A stretch of DNA of 14,888 nucleotides, taken from contig PJAB01001382.1 in NCBI GenBank assembly GCA_002887195.1, positions 1 through 14,888 on the forward strand. Reading direction: 5' to 3'. This document shows positions 1 to 7,006 of this stretch, in pieces. The notes below the pieces were generated by a model. The model saw only the letters and a program-made list of their open reading frames with translations, was not told where the DNA came from and made no database searches. Both the position numbers and the translations under genes were made by a program. The first letter of the stretch is position 1. Each line of letters starts with the position of its first letter. The DNA comes from Chrysochromulina parva. Lineage: Eukaryota > Haptophyta > Prymnesiales > Chrysochromulinaceae.

Positions 1-28
1 CCCCCCCCCCCCCCCCCCCCCCCCCCCC
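1..28. repeat. poly-C run at the window edge
   Basis: The window opens with 28 uninterrupted C residues. In the exchanger frame they read as nine prolines, and other linkers in this protein are proline-rich. Those linkers use mostly CCG codons, though, so a pure CCC run is unusual. It could be a real Pro tract, or a sequencing or assembly artefact at a contig end or gap. Confidence 0.6.
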
Positions 29-3000
29 TCGCTCGCCCCACACCTCACTCCCGCTCGGCGCAGCTCCTCGACGGCGGCGTCCAGGGCTCGGACTACGTTG
101 GCGACGTTACCGCAGGCACCCTCTTCTCGGCATCCTTCTACTCCAGGGAGGCCGATATTGACGGATTCCTGATCACGGGCAACCTGGGCGCCGACGGTGG
201 CGGCTCGTTCGAGTCGTTCCACCTCGACGGGCCGCGCGGCTCGCACGCGTACTACAAGCAGGTGTACGGCGCGCAAACAGACCCCTCGATCTCTCACCTG
301 ATCATCACGCGCGCGCCGCCCAGCCAGCTCGTGTCGGCGCCCGTCCTCGCATATACCACCGACTCGGACTTCCACGAAGTCCTCTTTAACACTGGCCAGC
401 AGGTCGTCATGTACATGCTATGGGCGGGTAAGCTGCCCTCGTCCATCCCTGGATACGACTATGCCGTTTCGTACCGGTACACGCGCCAGCAAGTCCAGGT
501 CATCCTTGACGCGGTCGCCGGCAGCTGCTTCGTGGCGCTCCCGCCCGCGTTGCAGCCGCCCAACCCGCCGCCGCCGCCGCCCATGACGCCCGCGCCGGCC
601 GATTGCAGCCGGCCCTGCGGCCAGGTCGGCCAGACCTGCATCATCTTCCGCAATACGCAGTGTTCTGTCGTGGCCAGCGTCATGGGATGCGACTGCGGCA
701 CCTGCTGCTCGCGCGAGACCGTGCGCCCGCCGCCGCCGCCGCCGCCCCTGCCGCCCAAGCCGCCGCCGCCCGGTCTGCCCGGCACGGGCGCCTGCGGCAT
801 GCCTTGCGGAGGTGCAACGTGCGGCGATTTCAATCCGTTCTCGTGCGATGCCTTTGAGTCGGTCCTTGGCTGTGACTGCTCCGGATGCTGCGCTTCGCCG
901 CTCGACGCGCGCTGCGTCGACAGGGTTTGGCCCGCCAACCTGCCCGCACTCTACAACTTCCAGGGCGGGGTGACCGGCTACTACATCGCCGATGGCGGGC
1001 GCAGTGCCTACGATATCGGCAACGAGCTTCTGATCCGCGTCAACGGGAAGTGGTCGTCGCCACTATACTACAACCAGGTTTGCGACGGGTCGCACTGGAG
1101 CCCGACGGTCTTGGATGGTCGGTACGCGAGCCAGGGCGATGTCCGGTACGTTACGTGCAAGTTGCCGCTCTCGTCGCTCTCGTACTACTATCCCGGGTAC
1201 GGCGCCGCCTTCATCTTCATTGCCTCGTCCAAGGCGGGCCAAATCGACGGTTTCATGACCCTCGGCAACCTGGGCGCCGACAAGGGCGGCTCCCAGAAGT
1301 GGAACACCGGTGCGAAACCGCTCAATGGGTCGCATGGGTCGTTCGGCTACTATAAGAAAACGTACGGCGCCGGCGAGGGGGGCGTGCCGTCGATCAACCA
1401 CCTCATCTTCGGCAAAGGGCTCCAGAACGCCGAAGTGACCGTCGGCTCCTCGACAGACTCGGATCTTCACGAGCTCCGCTTCCAATCCGGCATCACGCAG
1501 ATGTACTACATCCTCTTCCTGGGCAAGGATGGGTACGAGTACCCAGATGCCGCCTTCCAAGAGGTGCTCGACACCGTCGCCAATTCGTGCGAGCTGAGCG
1601 CTGACATCAGTCCCGATAACGATCTGTCGGATGAGTGCACCTACGAGAGCCTCCGTTTTGTGCACAACCAGGAAGAGAATCAGGAAGAGGACCAGGAAGA
1701 GAAGGTTGAGACTCAGGAAGAGGATCGGAAGGTTTTGAGTCCGTGCGAGTTCGCGAGGAAGCAGTGCAAAGAAACGGGCAATGGCAATTTAGGCAGCTAT
1801 GTCGTGTCTTGGCAGTGCACCTTTAACGGCAACCCCGCCGTGCTCTTGCTCAACATCTTGCTGCTCCTCATCTTCATTCAGGTCCTGTGCGGCACCGCGG
1901 GGGTATTCCTCGAGCCGCAGCTCACTTACATGTCCAACCTGCTGCATCTGAAGCCCGACATCGCGGGCGTCACTCTGCTTGCCTTTGGTAACGGCGGCCC
2001 CGACCTCTTCACCGGCCTCGCCGTCGCACAGGCGCACCCTGACGAGATGGATTACTCGCTCATCATCTCTTACACGTCGGGCGCCACGTTGTACATCATG
2101 ACGGTGGTCGTCGGGTGCATTGTGTTCATCGCCTCGTTCCGTGCCGAGGGCTGGCGCCTCAGCCGCTTCCCATTCTATCGCGACCTTCTGAGCTTCACCG
2201 TATCGATGATCGCGCTGATGACCGTCTCGTTAGCCCCATCTATCAGCTTGGGTGCTGCGATGCTCTTGGTGAGCTTATACGTCTGCTACGTTGTGCTCGT
2301 CATCTTTCTGAACTACTGTGTGCAGCCCTACTGGCCCGACGACACTTTTGGCATCTACCTGTCGCAAAAGATGGGGCCGTCGATCAAAAAGATCGCCAAC
2401 CACCCAGCTGCGCAAAAGATGAGCTCAGCAGTGTCGCCAATGAAGCAGCGCCTCAAACGCCAGCTGACCAAGTCTGGCTTCGCGACTGCGGGCAAGAAGG
2501 GCCTGCTCGGCGACGAAGTTGGGCGAGAGCTGAATGCGGCTCCATTAGGGCCGGTCACCATTCCTTCGGTCTCGCCGCTCTCAGCCGATGGTGTGCCGCC
2601 AAACACTCCCGGTAGCAACTGGGACGACGTGTCGGCCAACGGCAGCCCCGAGGCGTCCACTCATCAGCCAATGGTTCCGCTTCAACTGGTAGCCACGCCG
2701 ATGAGCGGCGTCGAGAACAACGACCAAAACAACGACCTCAAGGAACTCAAGGGCGGCGGCGGCGACGATGACGACGAAGGGCTCGAGGACCTCGACTTTC
2801 CCTGGGATGCGGGGATTGTGACCAAGTTCTTGTTTTGCGTCGAGTTCTTCTTTTCGATTCTGCGGCGCCTCACCATCCCCTGCGACGCTATCTGGGACGA
2901 GCGCCGCCGGAAGTGGGCCATCGCCTCGCCGACGTTTGCGCTCGCGCTCTTGATTGTTTTTTTGACGGGCGGCTTTTTTGAAACGATGGAAGAAAAGCTG

Positions 3001-3645
3001 GGACCTGTTCCGCACGTATTTCTGTGGCCACCCCTCATCGGACTGCCCTTGTCTGCCTTGCTGTGGTTCTTCACAAGGCCGGACGTGACGCCGAAGGTCT
3101 TCCCGCTCTTTGTGCTGTGCGGCTTTGTGATGTCGATCGTCTGGATGGGCATGGTCGCGAGTGAGGTGGTCGCACTGATTGAGACGATTGGCATCAATCT
3201 CGGCATCTCGACCTCGCTTCTCGGCATGACTATCATCGCGTGGGGCAACTCGATGGGCGACATGATGGCGAACGTTGCGGTCGCCAAGGGCGATGGGACG
3301 CGTGACGTGTGCAGAAAGGGTGCCAAGATGGCGCTAGCGGCGTGCTTCGGCTCGCCGATGCTCATGAACCTCGTCGGCACCGGTGGCGCGCTCGTCCTGC
3401 ACATCCTCGTCAGCAGCGGCGGCGGACCAGTCGTGTCCTTTGTCTCCCAAACCTGCCGCGTTGCGTTCTTGTTCATGGGCATCGCCCTCGCGTCGCACCT
3501 TGCCGTGTTTCCTTCGACCGGGTATGCACCGCCGCGCATGTACGCGTACTACCTGTGGACGCTATACGCAGTCTTCCTCCTTTTCGTGTTCCTCGCCGAG
3601 GGGAAATTGCTCGACGACTTTTTGGGCGGGACGAAGCGCCCTTAA
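1..3645 (+). CDS. CCX/NCLX-type cation/Ca2+ exchanger with duplicated Cys-rich N-terminal region (5' partial)
   Basis: The frame is open from base 1 to a TAA at 3643-3645 (1214 codons), so the gene starts outside the window; a GTG at 262 is internal. Residues are counted from base 1. A beta-rich-looking module occurs twice (about 17-177, lacking its start, and 300-530). Between them are proline-rich linkers and two Cys modules (202-236, 265-297), each containing GCDCxxCC. A QEE-repeat acidic linker (557-575) leads into a transporter with about 12 hydrophobic segments. Its alpha-1 repeat has GNGGPD (663-668) and its alpha-2 repeat has WGNSMGD (1081-1087). GNGxPD/GNSxGD marks the CCX (NCLX, SLC8B1-like) branch of Ca2+/cation antiporters rather than NCKX. 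A paired-Cys segment just before TM1 (from C582) is also CCX-like. An acidic cytosolic loop (DDDDEGLEDLD) separates the halves. Predicted role: Na+ or H+-coupled Ca2+ transport across an internal or plasma membrane, with the N-terminal part luminal or extracellular (inference). The exchanger call is firm; the function of the ectodomain is unknown. Confidence 0.9.
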   Translation, partial: PPPPPPPPPLARPTPHSRSAQLLDGGVQGSDYVGDVTAGTLFSASFYSREADIDGFLITGNLGADGGGSFESFHLDGPRGSHAYYKQVYGAQTDPSISHLIITRAPPSQLVSAPVLAYTTDSDFHEVLFNTGQQVVMYMLWAGKLPSSIPGYDYAVSYRYTRQQVQVILDAVAGSCFVALPPALQPPNPPPPPPMTPAPADCSRPCGQVGQTCIIFRNTQCSVVASVMGCDCGTCCSRETVRPPPPPPPLPPKPPPPGLPGTGACGMPCGGATCGDFNPFSCDAFESVLGCDCSGCCASPLDARCVDRVWPANLPALYNFQGGVTGYYIADGGRSAYDIGNELLIRVNGKWSSPLYYNQVCDGSHWSPTVLDGRYASQGDVRYVTCKLPLSSLSYYYPGYGAAFIFIASSKAGQIDGFMTLGNLGADKGGSQKWNTGAKPLNGSHGSFGYYKKTYGAGEGGVPSINHLIFGKGLQNAEVTVGSSTDSDLHELRFQSGITQMYYILFLGKDGYEYPDAAFQEVLDTVANSCELSADISPDNDLSDECTYESLRFVHNQEENQEEDQEEKVETQEEDRKVLSPCEFARKQCKETGNGNLGSYVVSWQCTFNGNPAVLLLNILLLLIFIQVLCGTAGVFLEPQLTYMSNLLHLKPDIAGVTLLAFGNGGPDLFTGLAVAQAHPDEMDYSLIISYTSGATLYIMTVVVGCIVFIASFRAEGWRLSRFPFYRDLLSFTVSMIALMTVSLAPSISLGAAMLLVSLYVCYVVLVIFLNYCVQPYWPDDTFGIYLSQKMGPSIKKIANHPAAQKMSSAVSPMKQRLKRQLTKSGFATAGKKGLLGDEVGRELNAAPLGPVTIPSVSPLSADGVPPNTPGSNWDDVSANGSPEASTHQPMVPLQLVATPMSGVENNDQNNDLKELKGGGGDDDDEGLEDLDFPWDAGIVTKFLFCVEFFFSILRRLTIPCDAIWDERRRKWAIASPTFALALLIVFLTGGFFETMEEKLGPVPHVFLWPPLIGLPLSALLWFFTRPDVTPKVFPLFVLCGFVMSIVWMGMVASEVVALIETIGINLGISTSLLGMTIIAWGNSMGDMMANVAVAKGDGTRDVCRKGAKMALAACFGSPMLMNLVGTGGALVLHILVSSGGGPVVSFVSQTCRVAFLFMGIALASHLAVFPSTGYAPPRMYAYYLWTLYAVFLLFVFLAEGKLLDDFLGGTKRP
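49..531 (+). repeat. first (5'-truncated) copy of a duplicated protein module in the exchanger
   Basis: At protein level this matches 922-1596. Shared landmarks in order are IDGF, TGNLGAD/LGNLGAD, GSHxxxxYYK, the VYG/TYG turn, a TDSDxHE motif, a hydrophobic MYxL strand, and a terminal VAxSC. The first third of the module seen in the second copy is missing here. So the gene is cut by the window edge, or the sequence just before base 49 is not genuine. Confidence 0.75.
604..891 (+). repeat. two Cys-rich modules separated by a poly-Pro linker
   Basis: Module 1 (604-708) and module 2 (793-891) share the pattern CxxPC...TC...C...(S/F)V(M/L)GCDCxxCC. The linker between them is encoded mostly by CCG codons. 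I recognise this cysteine signature as recurrent in predicted secreted or membrane proteins of haptophytes and dinoflagellates. Its function is not known to me. The conserved cysteines imply disulfides, so a luminal or extracellular location (inference). Confidence 0.75.
922..1596 (+). repeat. second (complete) copy of the duplicated module
   Basis: This is the fuller copy of the module at 49-531. It includes an N-terminal part with aromatic and Gly-rich strands (YNFQGG, GYYIADGG, IRVNGKW) absent from the truncated first copy. It ends at VANSC (Cys codon 1588-1590). Low nucleotide identity with conserved protein landmarks suggests an old duplication. The alternating hydrophobic, Tyr-rich and Gly-rich pattern suggests a beta-sandwich; no known family was recognised. 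Confidence 0.7.
1669..1725 (+). repeat. QEE-repeat linker coding segment
   Basis: Four CAGGAAGAG units (at 1669, 1681, 1693 and 1714) encode QEEN, QEED, QEEK and QEED. They form a charged linker between the Cys-rich ectodomain and the exchanger domain. The DNA units are nearly identical, consistent with recent slippage. Confidence 0.85.
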
Positions 3646-4189
3646 CGCCGCCTTACACTACAGCTGCGCGTCTCACCCGATGATCGTCGTGCGCCTACCT
3701 TTTGGGGTGGTCGCTGGAGTGCGGCTGCGGGGAGTGTGTCGGCGGTACTGGTGGTGGAGGCAACCACAACCGAATGGACGATGGTGATGGCTATACATGG
3801 CTTAGTCAAACTTCGTGCTTTGTGGGGGTATCGACGCGGGAGGCTTGACTTTCTTATTGTACTGCTGCATGCTGCTCAGGTGTGTGTCGTTTTCGTGCAT
3901 GTGCGTGTGGCTGTGTGCCGCGCCGTGTGCTGACTATCGCCTCCGTGATGTGGGACACAGAGCGCGCAGCCGTGAGCCGAGCCGCGAGCGAAGACCCTAT
4001 GCACCCGTCCGCGTGCGCGATCGGTGCGCGGTGTCAAGTTGCGTTGCGTGGGCTGCGGTGAATATCCCTTCTCTTGACGGATCCTGAACTGAACTGAACT
4101 GAACTGCACTGAACCCCTTCTCCGGGTTTGGAAAAGACACGCGCACTCCAATTCAGAAGTAAGAGCAGGTTCATCTGGAGGTGGACCGG
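3646..4189. other. intergenic region between exchanger and glutaredoxin
   Basis: About 540 bases with no credible gene. It holds a TG-rich stretch (about 3879-3931) soon after the exchanger stop, which could be 3'-UTR or polyadenylation-downstream sequence, and a pentanucleotide repeat near 4085. The glutaredoxin promoter must lie here, but I see no clear TATA or CCAAT element. Confidence 0.5.
4085..4114. repeat. TGAAC pentanucleotide microsatellite
   Basis: Six consecutive 5-bp units of TGAAC, with the fifth changed to TGCAC. The repeat lies about 75 bases upstream of the glutaredoxin ATG, in promoter or 5'-UTR position. Confidence 0.9.
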
Positions 4190-5203
4190 ATGGCGCTACT
4201 TCTTGCTGTCGCCGCCGGCAGCAGCGCGGCGTTCCTGCACGCGGCGCCCACGCGCCGTACGACACCGCACCGGGGTGCCGTCGTCCGCCTGCAGGTGGGT
4301 GACTTTGTCGATCCGGATCTCGTGTCTGGGACCTTTGTGGTCGACGAGCTTGCGGCCACATGGGCGCGCGCTGGAAAGGGACGGCAGCTTTGGAAGCCGG
4401 GAGACAAGACCGACTCCGCCGCTCTCGACTACAAGCTGCTCTATACAACATGGAAGCTCAATCCGCTCGTGCTACACGGCTATGAGCACTGCCCCTTCTG
4501 CACGCGCGCTCGGCTCGTCCTCGCCTGGGTTGGCATGCCGTTCGTGTGCCGCTTCTACGGCTACGGCGCGGGCGCCGACCCTGTCAAGTGCGAGGGCTTC
4601 GGCTACGACCCAGTGGAGGGCGGCGTGGTCCCACTTATCGGCTCAAAGGTGTGCCCGGTGCTCAGCGGCGCTGGCGTGCCCGTGCGCGAAGGCCAGTTGG
4701 GTCTGCCCGAGTCACTCGAAATCTGCTCATTCGCAGCAGGCGTGGCCAAGGATAGGCGCATCGCGCCCGCAACGGGGCGCAAGGACATCGACGAGTGGCT
4801 CAATCGCGTCAAGCCAACGCGCGAAGCGCTCGAGCGCCCGCGGCTGCTGCGCATGGCCGTGCCCGATTTCGCCGATCAGCGCGACGTCGCTTATGCACGT
4901 TGGAAGCACACGCGGAGCGGTTTCGACTTCGATGCGGCGGAGAAGGCGACGCCCAAGCTGCTCGCCGAGCTGGCGCCACTGCTTGACGAGCTCGGCACCA
5001 TGCTGCGCGGGCGCGACCCAGCGCACGGCAGCATGCCCACGCTCAACCTGTGGGGTCTCTCCATCGATGATAGCCTCGTGCTGCCTGTTCTGCGCTCGCT
5101 CACGTGCGTCAAGGGGCTCGAGATGCCTCCACTCGTGCGCGAGTACGTCGAAACGGGCTGCGCGCGCGCGGGCGTGCCGCTCTTCACCGAGATGGCGAGC
5201 TGA
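4190..5203 (+). CDS. glutaredoxin 2 (GrxB-type), probably plastid-targeted
   Basis: 337 aa from the ATG at 4190; a GTG at 4181 in the same frame is not a likely eukaryotic start. Residues 1-20 form a hydrophobic leader (LLLAVAAG) ending in SSAAFLHAAP. An Ala-Phe junction followed by an Arg/Thr/Pro-rich stretch without acidic residues resembles the bipartite ASAF-type leader of complex plastids (inference). The thioredoxin-fold domain carries the dithiol site CPFC (101-104), a cis-Pro in VCPVL (P156) and PES (173-175, glutathione gamma-glutamyl contact in the family). The helical C-terminal domain (about 199-330) matches E. coli Grx2 in order: IDEWL, then LSIDDSLVLPVLRSLT, then VREY. The monomeric GST-like Grx2 family reduces protein disulfides and glutathione mixed disulfides using GSH. 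A segment of about 20 residues at 127-147, with an added Cys134, is longer than in E. coli Grx2. Alternative: a GST-like protein, but the CPFC site favours glutaredoxin. Confidence 0.87.
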   Translation: MALLLAVAAGSSAAFLHAAPTRRTTPHRGAVVRLQVGDFVDPDLVSGTFVVDELAATWARAGKGRQLWKPGDKTDSAALDYKLLYTTWKLNPLVLHGYEHCPFCTRARLVLAWVGMPFVCRFYGYGAGADPVKCEGFGYDPVEGGVVPLIGSKVCPVLSGAGVPVREGQLGLPESLEICSFAAGVAKDRRIAPATGRKDIDEWLNRVKPTREALERPRLLRMAVPDFADQRDVAYARWKHTRSGFDFDAAEKATPKLLAELAPLLDELGTMLRGRDPAHGSMPTLNLWGLSIDDSLVLPVLRSLTCVKGLEMPPLVREYVETGCARAGVPLFTEMAS

Positions 5204-5365
5204 CCAGAGCGAGCGGCGCCAGTGAGGGGGCGAGAGCAGGGGGCAGGGCAGCAGCACCAGCAGCCCGGCGCAGCGCCGTTCGCCCCACTGCCTCCGGGCC
5301 AGTGCAAGCGGTCAGCTGTAAAGGTCTCTAGAGTCTGACCGACGCGAAAACCTTTCAGCATTCTC

Positions 5366-5381
5366 AGAGGCTCCAGCCTCT
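5366..5381. other. perfect hairpin between genes
   Basis: AGAGGC and GCCTCT form a perfect 6-bp stem around a TCCA tetraloop. It lies 163 bases after the glutaredoxin stop and 58 bases before the next ATG. It could sit in either gene's untranslated region; no function can be assigned. Confidence 0.5.
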
Positions 5382-5394
5382 CAGACAGAGATTG

Positions 5395-5404
5395 AAATTA
5401 TAAC
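5395..5404 (+). promoter_or_regulatory. TATA-like element upstream of the Tudor-like gene
   Basis: AAATTATAAC is an isolated AT-rich island in GC-rich sequence, centred about 39 bases upstream of the ATG at 5439. With usual TATA spacing, transcription would start near 5425-5430. That would give a very short leader and exclude the out-of-frame ATG at 5410. The assignment is inference. Confidence 0.4.
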
Positions 5405-5438
5405 AAAAAATGCGTCGTTTTGAACGTTTTCTCGCGCC

Positions 5439-6746
5439 ATGGCGACCCTTTCAGCTTACGAACTTGATCGCGAGAAGACTATCGCGGCTAACAGGGCGCA
5501 GCTCGCCGCGCTCGGCTTGGAGGAGGCCGCCAAAGCCTGTCGGACGCAGGCCGAGGGCGTGCGCAAGCGCCCTCGGGCTCCGGCGGAGCCCAAGCCACCG
5601 CCGGCACCATCGAGCAGATCGAGCAGGTCAAGAGGATCAGCGCCGGAGCTGGGGCACGTGCCCGCAGAACTCGACGATCGAACGTTCGAGGCGGACGAGG
5701 ATGGCAATAGCTCCGGCCCGCACGCTGAGAGGCTCAAGCAGCCGTCGAATCATCCTCGCCTCACCAAAGAGCAGATGGAAAAGCTGGACGTGCTCGAGCC
5801 CGTATCTTCCGATCCGCTTGTGACGGACGCGGAGCTTGCGGCGCTCGAGCTCGTACAACGCGAGGACCTGCGAGGAGGCAAGGGCTGGCAGGACGCCAAG
5901 AAGAGGAACATCTCGTTATGGGGAGAGAAGCGTACCATTCTGCAAGAGGCGGCGCCCAAGCGCGGGCTGCGCTGGCCGACCTGGCTGGCCGAGATCGAGG
6001 CGTCGCTGCCCCCTATGGGCTCGACGCAGACGGCGCGCGATCAGACGATGTACGCCATCATGCGCGCTGCGTGCGGCCTCGGCCTCGACTACCATGGCTG
6101 GCCAGCAGGCGTCGGAGTGCTCCTTTCGCGCCATGAAGGCATTCCGGCGCGTCCTCGGCTGCTGACGCTCGGGGCGGACACGGAGAAGCTCAAGCGCGAG
6201 GGGCAGTATCTCGAGCACCGTTACGGCAGAGACGCGGGCAACGGCTGGGCATACAACCACGCCCTGGGCAAGCTGCGCCTCTTCCAGGAGAAGCTACTCA
6301 AGGAGAAGTGGGGAGAAGTGCCCAGCGCGCCCTCAATCCGGGAGCTCGAGGGGCAGATTGGAATTCGAGCCCTTCTGGAGCTCGAGGAGGAGGAGGGAGG
6401 GAGGCACGGCCGTGCGCCAAAGCGCGGGGACGACGAGGATGAGGACGAGGAGGACGCGCCCCTCGCCAGCCGACGAACCCTCGACAAGGCCGCCGTGCCG
6501 CCGCCGCCCACCGCCGGCCTAGGCCTACCGACGTCTAGCCTGACCACAGCTAGCGGCCCCACAGCAGGCTACCTCGAAGGGCAGTGGGTCGAGGTGCTGT
6601 GCTCTGGCGACCAGTGGCGGCCAGCGCGCGTGGACAATGTCAATGTGGAAGAGGGTACGTATGACATCGTTTTTGATGGCGAGGGCGACGACGACGAGAA
6701 GGGCGTCGCGGCCGATCGTCTCCGTGCGAGGCCTCGTGCGCTCTGA
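5439..6746 (+). CDS. unknown protein with N-terminal YExxR-NxxxLxxLGL motif and C-terminal Tudor-like domain
   Basis: 435 aa from an ATG in good context (GCGCCATGG). Residues 7-27 (YELDREKTIAANRAQLAALG) match a short motif I associate with nuclear proteins such as the WDR76 group, where Y-E-x-x-R...I...N...L..LG(L) is common. A basic, Pro/Ser/Arg-rich stretch (42-66) could be a nuclear localisation signal. The middle (about 105-300) is hydrophilic and unrecognised, with repeated Trp and charged residues. An acidic run, DDEDEDEED, follows. The last 58 residues (378-435) resemble a Tudor/Agenet/SH3-like fold: GQWVEVLCSGDQWRPARV, then GTYDIVFDGEGD, then a closing DRLRARP. Such domains read methylated lysine or arginine in chromatin or RNA-processing factors. 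A nuclear chromatin-associated role is inference. No enzymatic motif was seen. Confidence 0.75.
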   Translation: MATLSAYELDREKTIAANRAQLAALGLEEAAKACRTQAEGVRKRPRAPAEPKPPPAPSSRSSRSRGSAPELGHVPAELDDRTFEADEDGNSSGPHAERLKQPSNHPRLTKEQMEKLDVLEPVSSDPLVTDAELAALELVQREDLRGGKGWQDAKKRNISLWGEKRTILQEAAPKRGLRWPTWLAEIEASLPPMGSTQTARDQTMYAIMRAACGLGLDYHGWPAGVGVLLSRHEGIPARPRLLTLGADTEKLKREGQYLEHRYGRDAGNGWAYNHALGKLRLFQEKLLKEKWGEVPSAPSIRELEGQIGIRALLELEEEEGGRHGRAPKRGDDEDEDEEDAPLASRRTLDKAAVPPPPTAGLGLPTSSLTTASGPTAGYLEGQWVEVLCSGDQWRPARVDNVNVEEGTYDIVFDGEGDDDEKGVAADRLRARPRAL

Positions 6747-6935
6747 AACAAAGGCTACGGTATGATGTGCATGTGTGGCTATCGAACCTCGATCAGACTC
6801 CAGATCCACGCGACCGTTCACAGCCCAGAGAGCACATTGGTTAACAACTCGTACGACACCCAAGCGACACCGGACCGGCGTACTATACGACACAGTCCTG
6901 ATTCCCCTCGAGGACCCCGTTGTGCCCGCTCACAG

Positions 6936-6949
6936 CCAATTGTTATAAT
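6936..6949 (+). promoter_or_regulatory. CCAAT and TATAAT elements upstream of the glycosyltransferase gene
   Basis: CCAAT (6936-6940) is followed three bases later by TATAAT (6944-6949), the most AT-rich spot in this gap. It sits about 60 bases before the ATG at 7007. The CCAAT box lies unusually close to the TATA-like element, so this is a candidate only. Confidence 0.35.
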
Positions 6950-7006
6950 TTGGACACCCAAACCAACGGACGTTCACACCAGCGTCGGGTTTCGTCTGCA
7001 AAAATC

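Noticed and set aside
459..938. - strand Gly/Pro-rich ORF opposite the exchanger linkers
   Set aside because: Its glycine runs are the complement of the CCG proline codons on +; it has no motif and lies wholly inside a well-supported gene.
2682..3539. - strand 285-codon ORF opposite the exchanger alpha-2 region
   Set aside because: It is the antisense of conserved transmembrane coding sequence; no recognisable domain.
262..3645. GTG at 262 as the start of the exchanger gene
   Set aside because: The frame is open and homologous to the second module upstream of 262, and eukaryotes rarely start at GTG. The gene runs off the left edge.
5652..5663. 12-bp palindrome GGGCACGTGCCC as a regulatory site
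   Set aside because: It lies inside the coding sequence of the Tudor-like gene, and such palindromes are expected by chance in GC-rich DNA.
6920..7006. Upstream extension of the glycosyltransferase from a TTG
   Set aside because: It has a non-ATG start and overlaps the CCAAT/TATA-like elements; the ATG at 7007 has good context and lies just before the Cys domain.
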